From NCBI GenBank assembly GCA_945982465.1, contig CAMFSB010000003.1:1-18011 (forward strand): a DNA stretch of 18,011 bases, written 5' to 3'. Origin of the DNA: an uncultured Faecalibacterium sp. Its GTDB lineage: Bacteria; Bacillota; Clostridia; Oscillospirales; Ruminococcaceae. The position numbers were made by a program, and so were the translations under genes. Within the stretch, counting starts at the first letter, position 1. Every line of letters starts with the position of its first letter. The notes beneath the pieces were generated by a model that was given only the letters and a program-made list of their open reading frames with translations, was not told the origin of the DNA and did no database searches. Of the stretch, positions 1 to 7,017 are shown in pieces.

Positions 1-1481
1 TTGAAGATCGCGATGGCACGAAAACCCTGCTGCTCAGCGCGCACCCGTTCGCCGCCTGCAACCGCAAGCACCCGGGCATACAGCGCTTCGGCGGCCTGAT
101 CCAGCGTCAGAACGCCGTCGGCCACGAAACCTGCGTTGAAATCGATCCAGTTGGCTTTTCGCTGGGCCAGAGCGGTGTTGGTGGCGACTTTCAGCGTGGG
201 CGCCGGCGCGCCGAACGGCGTGCCGCGCCCGGTGGAAAACAGGATCAGATGCGCGCCCGCCGCCGTCAGCGCCGTGGCTGAAACCAGGTCGTTGCCGGGG
301 CCGTACAGCAGGTTCAGCCCGGGCAGCGTGCCCGGTCCGCCGGAGCCGACTACATCTGTAATGGGGGCGGTCCCGCCTTTTTGGACGCAGCCGCAGCTTT
401 TATCTTCCAGCGTGGTGATGCCGCCGGCCTTGTTGCCCGGGCTGGGGTTTTCGTAGACTACCTCATTGTGCCGCAAAAAGTAATCTTTAAAGCCGTTGAT
501 CATGTTTACCGCCTTGTCAAAGACGGCGCGGTCCGCGCAGCGGTTCAGCAGTATGCCTTCGGCGCCGAACATTTCCGGCACCTCGGTGAGCACCGTGGCC
601 CCGCCGCAGGCGCACAGCCGGTCCGAAAAGCGGCCGATCACGGGGTTGGCCGTCAGGCCGGAAAGGCCGTCGCTGCCGCCGCACTTCATGCCCACCACCA
701 GGCCGGCGGCGGAAACCGGCCGGCGCGTAAAGCGGCCCGCGTATTCCGCCAGCTGTTCCAGCAGCGAACGGCCGGCGGCAAATTCGTCCTCAACCTGCTG
801 GCAGGTCAAAAACCGGACCCGGGCAGGGTCGTACTCGCCCAGTTCGGCTACAAACTGATCGTGCTGCGGGTTTTCGCACCCCAGATGCACCACCAGCACG
901 GCCCCGGCGTTGGGGTGGCGGCACAGTGCGGCCAACAGCTTGCGGGTCTGCGCGTGGTCGGCACCCGTTTGGCTGCATCCGTACGGATGGGGGAACGCAT
1001 ACAGCCCCTCCACGCTGCCCTGCACCAGATCCTGATTGTCCGCCGCCAGCTTCTGCGCTACCTCGTTGACGCAGCCCACGGTGGGAATGATCCAGATCTC
1101 ATTGCGGATGGCGATCCGTCCGTCCGGGCGCAAATATCCGGGGAAGGTCTCAGGCTGCGCGGCGGGCGGCAGGGCCGGCCCGCTGCCGGGCGCATAGGAA
1201 TACGCCGCCCGGGCCGAAAGCCCGGTGCGCAGATTGTGGGTGTGCACCCAGCCGCCTGCCGGGATGTCCTGCACGGCGCGGCCGATGGGAAACCCGTATT
1301 TGATGACCGGTTCGCCCGCCGCGATGGGGGCAACGGCCATTTTGTGCCCCTGGGGGATAGCCTCAGCGGCAGCGCAGGAACATCCGCTGCCCTGGCAGCG
1401 CTCGCCTGGGGCGATGGGCCGCAGCGCCACCGCCACGTTATCCCGTGGGTCGATCCGGATCAGGGAAAGAGGCTCCGACAT
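1..1481 (-). CDS. uxaA: Altronate dehydratase UxaA (3' end cut by window edge)
   Basis: Dehydrates D-altronate to 2-keto-3-deoxygluconate in the galacturonate branch of pectin-sugar catabolism; cytoplasmic, Fe2+-dependent in known members. The translated minus strand has 493 codons and matches the UxaA pattern throughout: a small N-terminal SAF-like domain with KYGFPIG (61-67) and GWVHTHNL (77-84), then RNEIWIIPTVGCVNE, HPYGCSQTG, HPNAGAVLVVHLGCEN, MKCGGSDGLSGLTANP, LTEVPEMFGAE, YENPSPGNKAGGITTLEDKS and FSTGRGTPFGAP. It leaves the window at ...IAIF; E. coli UxaA has about seven further residues after the equivalent point, so nearly the whole gene is present. The start is ATG at 1481, with GGAGGG eight bases upstream overlapping the uxaB stop region; the gap to uxaB is 13 nt, so the two form one operon. 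A Cys-rich stretch (C29, C34, C36) in the first domain is not in the E. coli protein as I recall it. Confidence 0.95.
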   Translation of the reverse strand, partial: MSEPLSLIRIDPRDNVAVALRPIAPGERCQGSGCSCAAAEAIPQGHKMAVAPIAAGEPVIKYGFPIGRAVQDIPAGGWVHTHNLRTGLSARAAYSYAPGSGPALPPAAQPETFPGYLRPDGRIAIRNEIWIIPTVGCVNEVAQKLAADNQDLVQGSVEGLYAFPHPYGCSQTGADHAQTRKLLAALCRHPNAGAVLVVHLGCENPQHDQFVAELGEYDPARVRFLTCQQVEDEFAAGRSLLEQLAEYAGRFTRRPVSAAGLVVGMKCGGSDGLSGLTANPVIGRFSDRLCACGGATVLTEVPEMFGAEGILLNRCADRAVFDKAVNMINGFKDYFLRHNEVVYENPSPGNKAGGITTLEDKSCGCVQKGGTAPITDVVGSGGPGTLPGLNLLYGPGNDLVSATALTAAGAHLILFSTGRGTPFGAPAPTLKVATNTALAQRKANWIDFNAGFVADGVLTLDQAAEALYARVLAVAGGERVRAEQQGFRAIAIF

Positions 1482-1494
1482 GGCAGTTCCCTCC

Positions 1495-3027
1495 TTAAAC
1501 GTGGTTTTGCAGGCAGGCGGCAAAGGCCGCCCGCGCGCCTGTGCGGCGGATCTGGAACAGATCCGCCAGAACGGCGGCTTCCAGGCCGGGCACAGCGGCC
1601 AGATCCATGCCCCACATCTGCTGGTCACGCAGTATGGCGCCGGTCAATGCGGCGTCGCCGTCGGCGCGCAGCGCATAAAAGCGGTCCAGGACCCAGCCTT
1701 CATCCTGCACGGTATACACATCGCCCTGGGGCCGCCGGCACACCAGCCCCTCGGCCGTGCGGGCCTGGATATCGGAGGAATAAAACGCCAGGTATGCCGC
1801 CAGGCTCATGACCAGGCAGGCGGGCAGCGTGCCGCGCAGTTCCCGGTACTCCAGCAGGCTGGGCAGGTTGCGTGCCTTCCACTTGGCGGTGGAGTTCAGG
1901 CAGATGCTCAGCAGGGCGTGGTCGATGAACGGGTTGCTGAAGCGGTCCTGCACGGCGGCGGCAAAGGCGCGCAGCGCGCCGGGGTCCAGCGGCAGCGTGG
2001 GGATAATTTCCTCATACAGCATTTGGTTCATAAAGCCGCGGAGCACATCGTCCTGCATACAGTCGCGCACAATGTCGAACCCGGCCAGGTACGCCCCGGG
2101 CACAAAGCCGGTGTGCGCACCGTTCAGGATGCGCACCTTTCGCTTTTTATAGGGGGTCACATCCGGCACTACGAACACCTGCTCCGAAAGCCCGGCTCCG
2201 GCAAAGGGCAGCCGCGCTTCCAGCCAGGCGGGGCCTTCGATGGCCCACACGCCGAACGGCTCGGCCACCGTCAGCAGCTCGTCGCGGTAGCCGCAGACCT
2301 GAGCCGCCGCCTGCGTCTCCGGGCCGCGGGGCCGGCCCGGCACAATGCGGTCCACCAGCGTGGAACAAAACGTGTTTGCACTGTGCAGCCAGGCCACGAA
2401 GTCCGGCTCCAAAGCCCAGTCGGCGGCATAGGCGGCGCAGCAGCGCTGCAATTCCCGGCCGTTGTTGTCGATCAGCTCGCAGGGCAGCACGATCAGCCCT
2501 TTGTCGACCGCACCCTCAAAGGCCCGCCAGCGCTCGTACAGCACGCGGGTCAGCTTTGCGGGGAAAGCCGCCGGTGCGTGCGGGCCGAACGCGCTGTCGC
2601 CCGGGCGGTAGGCAATGCCCGCCTCGGTGGTGTTGGAAACAACGTATTCCAGCTGCGGGCTGCGGGCCAGCCGCAGCACGGCCTGCCAGTCGGCATCCAC
2701 GGCGGGGCACAGGCAGTCCTCCACAACGGAGATCACCCGCCCCGTCTGTACCGGGCGGCCGTTTTCCAGCCCGCGCAGGCACAGCGTATAAAGCCCCTGC
2801 TGGCGGCGGAACGGCTCCACGCCCTCCGGATGGGTACCCCGGGGCTGCACCAGCATGACCTTGCCGTTCCAGCCGGCCCGCTCGTTAGCCAGGTCGAACC
2901 AGTGGTCGGCAAAGGCGCGCAAAAAGTTGCCCTCCCCGAACTGCAGTACCTTGACCGGCGCGCTGTGCAACAGATATCCCGTATAGCCGGCGCGCTCCAG
3001 CGCCGCGTAGTCCAAACGCTCCATCAT
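1495..3027 (-). CDS. uxaB: Tagaturonate reductase / altronate oxidoreductase UxaB
   Basis: NAD(H)-dependent reduction of D-tagaturonate to D-altronate, the step before UxaA; a cytoplasmic enzyme of the mannitol dehydrogenase superfamily. The protein has 510 residues, slightly longer than the E. coli enzyme. Visible family marks are the Rossmann entry VLQFGEGNFLRAF (28-39), SNTTEAG (131-137), PCELIDNNG (182-190) and the catalytic-region motif KVRILNGAHT (297-306). Two ATG codons stand in tandem (3027 and 3024). The only ribosome-site candidate, AGAGG, lies 4 nt before the first and 7 nt before the second, so 3024 may be the true start, one residue shorter. It is the first gene of the uxaB-uxaA operon. 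No hexuronate isomerase (UxaC) or regulator is in the window. Confidence 0.93.
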   Translation of the reverse strand: MMERLDYAALERAGYTGYLLHSAPVKVLQFGEGNFLRAFADHWFDLANERAGWNGKVMLVQPRGTHPEGVEPFRRQQGLYTLCLRGLENGRPVQTGRVISVVEDCLCPAVDADWQAVLRLARSPQLEYVVSNTTEAGIAYRPGDSAFGPHAPAAFPAKLTRVLYERWRAFEGAVDKGLIVLPCELIDNNGRELQRCCAAYAADWALEPDFVAWLHSANTFCSTLVDRIVPGRPRGPETQAAAQVCGYRDELLTVAEPFGVWAIEGPAWLEARLPFAGAGLSEQVFVVPDVTPYKKRKVRILNGAHTGFVPGAYLAGFDIVRDCMQDDVLRGFMNQMLYEEIIPTLPLDPGALRAFAAAVQDRFSNPFIDHALLSICLNSTAKWKARNLPSLLEYRELRGTLPACLVMSLAAYLAFYSSDIQARTAEGLVCRRPQGDVYTVQDEGWVLDRFYALRADGDAALTGAILRDQQMWGMDLAAVPGLEAAVLADLFQIRRTGARAAFAACLQNHV

Positions 3028-3085
3028 GCGGCCTCTCGCTGTTTTTTTTCGGCCGGCCGCCGCTGCGGCCCAGCCCTTTGACCCG

Positions 3086-3114
3086 ATTATAGCAGGTCAC
3101 TCCGGCCCGGGCAA
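3086..3114 (-). promoter_or_regulatory. Sigma-A promoter of uxaBA
   Basis: On the minus strand TTGCCC (3114-3109), a 17-bp spacer and a perfect TATAAT (3091-3086). The predicted transcript starts near 3079, giving a leader of about 50 nt before uxaB. The -35 box lies inside the 7+2+7 palindrome at 3107-3122. Confidence 0.75.
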
Positions 3115-3122
3115 GTGCCCGG
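3107..3122. promoter_or_regulatory. Palindrome over the uxaBA -35 box (operator candidate)
   Basis: CCGGGCA-AG-TGCCCGG is a perfect 7-bp inverted repeat with a 2-bp centre that fully covers the -35 hexamer of the uxaBA promoter. The position suits a repressor that blocks RNA polymerase. The regulator is unknown; that it is an operator is inference. Confidence 0.4.
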
Positions 3123-3349
3123 ACAGGATAGAGATTTTTTGTTATATCTTTGGTGGGAAGTCGTATCGTGTCCATCCTCTGTGAAAATGTGATGCTGTTG
3201 AAAGATTCCAGGCCCCGGCCCCGTTCAGCAGGCTGCCACATGCGGGCCGGCCGGGCTGGCTCTTGCCGAAGCTTGCGCGTTTTGCCCACCGCGCGCCGCG
3301 TAAAACCGTGCCCGCCCCGAAAAAAGTTGGCCGCCCGCCCTAAAACCCC

Positions 3350-3378
3350 TTGACAGCAGGGGCCAAAGCGTTTATAAT
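3350..3378 (+). promoter_or_regulatory. Perfect-consensus sigma-A promoter of cysK
   Basis: TTGACA (3350-3355), exactly 17 bp, TATAAT (3373-3378). Both hexamers and the spacer are consensus, so basal transcription should be strong, and control (if any) should act by repression or in the leader. The predicted start is near 3385, leaving a leader of about 165 nt before cysK. Just downstream are AACCT...AGGTT (3386-3402) and the palindrome ATTCGAAT (3407-3414), possible operator elements. Confidence 0.85.
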
Positions 3379-3412
3379 CCGTATAAACCTACACGAAAGG
3401 TTGGTAATTCGA

Positions 3413-3469
3413 ATGAAGCTGCTCCCGCAAAAGCCCCTGTGCAGCCTGCCCGACGGCCGGCGATGTTGA
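3413..3469 (+). CDS. Possible 18-residue cysK leader peptide with Cys codons
   Basis: Inside the long cysK leader an ATG opens an 18-codon frame, MKLLPQKPLCSLPDGRRC, ending in TGT then TGA. It has Cys at positions 10 and 18, the latter being the last sense codon, which is unusual for so short a peptide. AAAGG lies 12 nt before the ATG, which is far. A GC-rich self-complementary stretch follows at about 3471-3503 (GCGGC pairing with either of two GCCGC copies). This could be a cysteine-sensing leader of cysK, or chance. There is no clear U-tract after the hairpin, so simple transcription attenuation is not evident. Confidence 0.3.
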   Translation: MKLLPQKPLCSLPDGRRC

Positions 3470-3550
3470 CAGCGGCGCCGGCACTGGCCGCCGGGCCGCG
3501 CAGTCCGTTTAAAACCGCCGTCCATCCAACACACACAGGAGGAATTGATT

Positions 3551-4483
3551 ATGAGCAAGATCTATACATCCGCCGACCAGCTGATCGGCCATACCCCGCT
3601 TTTGGAGCTGTCGAACATCGAAAAGGCCGAGCATCTGGAGGCCCGTATTCTGGCCAAGCTGGAATATTTTAACCCCGCCGGCTCGGTCAAGGACCGCATC
3701 GCCAAGGCCATGCTGGACGATGCCGAGGCCCGGGGCCTTTTGCACCCCGGTTCGGTGATCATTGAGCCCACCAGCGGCAACACCGGCATCGGCCTGGCCA
3801 GCGTGGCAGCTGCCCGCGGCTACCGCATCATCATCGTCATGCCCGAGACCATGAGCGTGGAGCGCCGCCAGCTGATGAAGGCCTACGGCGCGGAGCTGGT
3901 GCTGACCGAGGGCGCCAAGGGCATGAAGGGCGCCATTGCCAAGGCCGACGAGCTGGCCAAGGAGATCCCGGACAGCTTTATCCCCGGCCAGTTCGTCAAC
4001 CCCGCCAACCCGGCCGCCCACAAGGCCTCCACCGGCCCCGAGATCTGGGCCGATACCGACGGCCAGGTGGACATTTTTGTGGCCGGCGTGGGCACCGGCG
4101 GCACTGTTACCGGCGTGGGCGCGTATCTCAAGGAGCAGAACCCCGCCGTCCAGGTGGTGGCAGTGGAGCCGGCGTCCTCCCCGGTGCTGAGCAAGGGCGT
4201 AGCCGGCGCGCACAAGATCCAGGGCATCGGCGCGGGCTTTGTGCCCGATGTGCTGGATACCGCCGTGTACGATGAGATCATCCCCGTGGAAAACGACGAC
4301 GCCTTTGCCGCCGGCCGTCTGGTGGGCCGCAGCGAGGGCGTGCTGGTGGGCATTTCGTCCGGTGCGGCGGTGTGGGCCGCCATCCAGCTGGCCAAACGCC
4401 CCGAAAACAAGGGCAAGACCATCGTGGCCCTGCTGCCCGATACCGGCGACCGGTATCTTTCCACGCCGCTGTTTGCGGAGTAA
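3551..4483 (+). CDS. cysK: Cysteine synthase A (O-acetylserine sulfhydrylase)
   Basis: PLP enzyme that makes L-cysteine from O-acetylserine and sulfide, in the cytoplasm. The 310-residue protein has the usual length and marks: NPAGSVKDR (41-49, with K47 the PLP lysine), PTSGNTG (73-79, substrate loop), GTGGTVTG (181-188, phosphate-binding loop), ISSGAA (268-273) and [12 protein letters not shown] near the C-terminus. The start ATG at 3551 follows AGGAGG (3537-3542) with 8 nt spacing; an in-frame TTG at 3545 is too close to that site. It is first in the plus-strand run cysK-mnmA-cysteine desulfurase, but an intrinsic terminator follows its stop by 16 nt, so it should be the most strongly expressed of the three. 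Confidence 0.96.
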   Translation: MSKIYTSADQLIGHTPLLELSNIEKAEHLEARILAKLEYFNPAGSVKDRIAKAMLDDAEARGLLHPGSVIIEPTSGNTGIGLASVAAARGYRIIIVMPETMSVERRQLMKAYGAELVLTEGAKGMKGAIAKADELAKEIPDSFIPGQFVNPANPAAHKASTGPEIWADTDGQVDIFVAGVGTGGTVTGVGAYLKEQNPAVQVVAVEPASSPVLSKGVAGAHKIQGIGAGFVPDVLDTAVYDEIIPVENDDAFAAGRLVGRSEGVLVGISSGAAVWAAIQLAKRPENKGKTIVALLPDTGDRYLSTPLFAE

Positions 4484-4499
4484 GCCGTTTTGCGACCCT

Positions 4500-4534
4500 G
4501 CGCCGCTCCCCTTGTGCGGGGGCGGCGCTTTTTT
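4500..4534 (+). terminator. Intrinsic terminator between cysK and mnmA
   Basis: GCGCCGC (4500-4506) pairs with GCGGCGC (4522-4528), CCCC (4508-4511) pairs with GGGG (4518-4521), the loop is TTGTGC, and T6 follows at 4529-4534. The mnmA ribosome site starts only 7 nt after the T-run, so this sits inside what otherwise looks like an operon and probably lets only part of the transcription through. Confidence 0.85.
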
Positions 4535-4555
4535 GCCCACAGGAGGGAACAAGGC

Positions 4556-5644
4556 ATGCAGCACAAAGGCGCGTTGATCGCCATGAGCGGCGGCGTGGAC
4601 AGCTCGGTGGCGGCCTGGCTGACCCAGCAGCAGGGCTGCCGGTGTTACGGGGCCACCATGCGGCTGTATGATAATGAAAGCATCGGGCAGTGCGGGTACC
4701 ACACCTGCTGCTCGCAGCAGGACATCGAGGACGCGGCAGAGGTGGCGTTCCGGCTGGATATCCTGTACGAGGTGCTGGATTATACCGAGGAATTCCGCCG
4801 CGAGGTCATGGAAAAGTTTGTGCGGGTGTATGCGGCGGGCGGCACGCCCAACCCCTGCATCGACTGCAACCGCACCATGAAATTCAGCCGCCTGCTGGCC
4901 GCGGCGCGGGCAAAAGGGCTGGACTGCATCGTTACCGGCCACTACGCCCGCATCCAGTACGACCCGGCCCGGGGCCGCTGGCTGCTCAAAAAGGCGCTGG
5001 ACGCGGCCAAGGACCAAAGCTATGTGCTGTACGCCATGACGCAGGACCAGTTGGCCCACACGCTGCTGCCGCTGGGCACGCTGCACAAGACCGAGGTGCG
5101 CGTGCTGGCGCAGCAGCAGGGCTTTTGCAACGCCCGCAAGCACGACAGCCAGGACATCTGCTTTGTGCCGGACGGCGATTACGGCGCGTTTCTGGAGCAG
5201 TATACCGGCCGCCGCCTTGCGCCGAGGCCGTTTATCGACCCGGACGGCCGGGTGCTGGGGCAGCACCAGGGCATGGCCCGGTATACCATCGGCCAGCGCA
5301 AGGGGCTGGGCCTGGCGCTGGGCCGGCCGGCCTACGTGTGCGCCAAGGACCCGGCGCGCAACACCGTGACGGTCGGCCCCGAGCAGGCGCTGTATACCCG
5401 GGGTCTTGTGGCGGAGGACGTGAACTGGATCGCCTTTGACGCCCTGCCCGGCCCGCTGCGCGTGACCGCCCGCACCCGTTACCGGCAGGCCGAGCAGCCG
5501 GCCACCGTTTACCCGGAACTGGGCGGGCGGCTGCGGCTGGAATTTGACGCGCCCCAGCGGGCCATAGCCCCCGGCCAGGCAGTGGTGCTGTACAGCGGCG
5601 ACGAAGTGCTGGGCGGCGGCACCATCGTGCAGGCGCTGCCGTGA
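4556..5644 (+). CDS. mnmA: tRNA-specific 2-thiouridylase MnmA
   Basis: Uses ATP and persulfide sulfur to thiolate uridine 34 of Lys, Glu and Gln tRNAs. The 362-residue protein shows the ATP-pyrophosphatase loop SGGVDSS (11-17), TPNPCIDCN with catalytic C101, VTGHYAR (127-133), DSQDICFVPDGDYG with the second catalytic C202, and IGQRKGLG at the start of the tRNA-binding barrel. The start ATG at 4556 has AGGAGG at 4541-4546 with 9 nt spacing; an upstream in-frame ATG at 4490 would run through the terminator hairpin and is rejected. The next gene, 22 nt downstream, encodes a cysteine desulfurase that can supply its sulfur. C51 and C52 (YHTCC) near the N-terminus are additional cysteines of unknown role. 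Confidence 0.96.
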   Translation: MQHKGALIAMSGGVDSSVAAWLTQQQGCRCYGATMRLYDNESIGQCGYHTCCSQQDIEDAAEVAFRLDILYEVLDYTEEFRREVMEKFVRVYAAGGTPNPCIDCNRTMKFSRLLAAARAKGLDCIVTGHYARIQYDPARGRWLLKKALDAAKDQSYVLYAMTQDQLAHTLLPLGTLHKTEVRVLAQQQGFCNARKHDSQDICFVPDGDYGAFLEQYTGRRLAPRPFIDPDGRVLGQHQGMARYTIGQRKGLGLALGRPAYVCAKDPARNTVTVGPEQALYTRGLVAEDVNWIAFDALPGPLRVTARTRYRQAEQPATVYPELGGRLRLEFDAPQRAIAPGQAVVLYSGDEVLGGGTIVQALP

Positions 5645-5666
5645 CCCATCCAGGGAGGAACAGGGA

Positions 5667-6803
5667 ATGATCTATCTGGACTACAGCGCCGGCACCCTGG
5701 CCGACCCGGCCGTGCTGGAGCGCTTTTGCCAAACTGAGCAGCGCTGGCCCGGCAACCCTAACTCCGCCCACGCCGCCGGCCGGGCGGCCCGGGACGAGCT
5801 GGCCCGCGTTACCCAAAGCATCGCGGCGCTGCTGGGCGTTGCGCCCGCCGAGGTGCTGTACACCTCGGGCGCCAGCGAAGCCAACAACCTGGCCGTCAAG
5901 GGCGTTGCCCGGGCAAATGGCCGCACAGCGGGCCATATCCTTATCACCCCGCTGGAGCACCCCTCGGTCAGCGCTGCGGCGGCCGCCCTGCAAAAGCAGG
6001 GGTTTGCGGTGGAGCAGTTGGCCCTGCTGCCGGACGGAACGGTGGACCTTGCCCGCCTGCGCCAAAGCTTGCGGCCCCACACCGTACTGGTGACCGTGCC
6101 GGCGGTGGACAGCGAGCTGGGTGTGATCCAGCCGGTGCAGGCCATTGCCCGGGCCGTGCAGGAACGGCCGGCCTGCCGCCTGCATGTGGACGCCACCCAG
6201 GCCGTGGGCAAAACGGACGTGTGGTTCGCGGGCCTGGGCGACGGGGTGGACACCATCAGCTTTTCGCCCCACAAATTTTACGGCCTGAACGGCAGCGGCG
6301 TACTGCTGCACCGCCGCGGCCTGGAGCTGGAGCCGCTGATCCACGGCGGGGCCGGCACCACCCGCTATCGCAGCGGAACGCCCGCCCTGGCGCTGGCTGC
6401 CGCGGCCGAAACCGCCCTGCGCACGGCGCTGGAACAGCAGCCCGCCCGCACGCAGCAGGTGCGCCGGCTCAACAGCTGGCTGCGGCAGGAACTTCTGGCC
6501 CGGCCCGGCGTGCGCATCAACAGCCCGGCCGGGGCCGTGCCGCATATTTTGAACGTGAGCGTGCAGGGGATCAAGGGCACGGCGTTCCAGCGCGCGCTGG
6601 ATGCCGAGGGCGTGTGCGTGTCGGTGCGGTCGGCCTGCGCGTCCGACGGCGCGCCCTCGCAGGCGGTGCTGGCGGTCAGCGGCGACGCGCGCAACGCCCT
6701 CGCCGCCTGGCGCATCAGCCTGAGCCACCGCACCACGTTGGAGGAGCTGGAACAATTTTTGGCCGCGTTTGACCGCTGCCGCGCCCGGCTTGCGCAAAGC
6801 TGA
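5667..6803 (+). CDS. Cysteine desulfurase, NifS/IscS family (likely MnmA partner)
   Basis: PLP enzyme that converts cysteine to alanine and an enzyme-bound persulfide. Marks in the 378 residues: LDYSAGT start, TSGASEANNLA (66-76), H98 in LEHPS, HVDATQAVGK (173-182), PLP lysine K203 in SFSPHKFYG, and catalytic C324 in SACASDGAPSQAVLAV. GGAGG lies before ATG 5667. It sits 22 nt after mnmA; B. subtilis has an analogous mnmA-adjacent desulfurase (YrvO) that serves MnmA, so a tRNA-thiolation role is the best inference. No IscU/SufU scaffold gene is present, which argues against a general Fe-S assembly locus. The catalytic loop is short and slightly divergent from the SACTS form of IscS. The gene ends just before a strong terminator. 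Confidence 0.92.
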   Translation: MIYLDYSAGTLADPAVLERFCQTEQRWPGNPNSAHAAGRAARDELARVTQSIAALLGVAPAEVLYTSGASEANNLAVKGVARANGRTAGHILITPLEHPSVSAAAAALQKQGFAVEQLALLPDGTVDLARLRQSLRPHTVLVTVPAVDSELGVIQPVQAIARAVQERPACRLHVDATQAVGKTDVWFAGLGDGVDTISFSPHKFYGLNGSGVLLHRRGLELEPLIHGGAGTTRYRSGTPALALAAAAETALRTALEQQPARTQQVRRLNSWLRQELLARPGVRINSPAGAVPHILNVSVQGIKGTAFQRALDAEGVCVSVRSACASDGAPSQAVLAVSGDARNALAAWRISLSHRTTLEELEQFLAAFDRCRARLAQS

Positions 6804-6816
6804 GGGGCAAAGCGCA

Positions 6817-6859
6817 CAAACAAACAGGGGCTGCCCGGCGGGCAGCCCCTGTTTGTTTG
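6817..6859. terminator. Bidirectional intrinsic terminator, 20-bp stem
   Basis: A perfect 20-bp inverted repeat (6817-6836 with 6840-6859) with a 3-nt loop GGC. The core GGGGCTGCCC is flanked by AAACAAAC on one side and GTTTGTTTG on the other, so a T-rich 3' arm is present whichever strand is read. It closes the desulfurase transcript on the plus strand and can close the convergent amt transcript on the minus strand. Confidence 0.88.
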
Positions 6860-6891
6860 AAAAAAGGAGAAAAAAGGAGGCAAATACCGGA

Positions 6892-6989
6892 CACGGGCTC
6901 GGTTGCAGGCGGCCCGTGCCGGTGAGCGTAACGCTTGGGAACCGCTGCCCCGGCCGCGGGGCCGGCCCTGTTCGGGAAAGGCCGGCCCC
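6892..6989 (-). other. Structured 3' untranslated region of amt
   Basis: Between the amt stop and the shared terminator are two further perfect hairpins: a 10-bp stem GGGGCCGGCC (6958-6967) with GGCCGGCCCC (6980-6989), and a 7-bp stem CACGGGC (6892-6898) with GCCCGTG (6912-6918). Neither has a T-run. They may stabilise the amt mRNA 3' end; function unknown. Confidence 0.4.
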
Positions 6990-7017
6990 CGGCAAAGGCG
7001 TGCGCCCGGGCGTGGGA

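Larger units (their letters stand above)
3028..3550. other. Divergent intergenic region uxaB / cysK
   Basis: This 523-bp gap holds the uxaBA promoter on the minus strand and the cysK promoter on the plus strand, plus the cysK leader from about 3385. The middle part, roughly 3125-3345, shows no convincing gene, tRNA or terminator on either strand; reading frames across it have no recognisable product or good ribosome site. Confidence 0.7.

Noticed and set aside
381..1811. Long plus-strand reading frame opposite uxaA
   Set aside because: It is the antisense of a clearly conserved gene in GC-rich DNA; its translation is low-complexity His/Gly/Ala/Arg-rich with no recognisable domain and no ribosome site.
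1225..3081. 618-codon plus-strand frame opposite uxaB
   Set aside because: Same reason: antisense shadow of uxaB in high-GC sequence.
3397..3420. tRNA-like T-loop string GGTAATTCGAATG
   Set aside because: No matching acceptor, anticodon or D stems around it; it is better read as a palindrome in the cysK leader.
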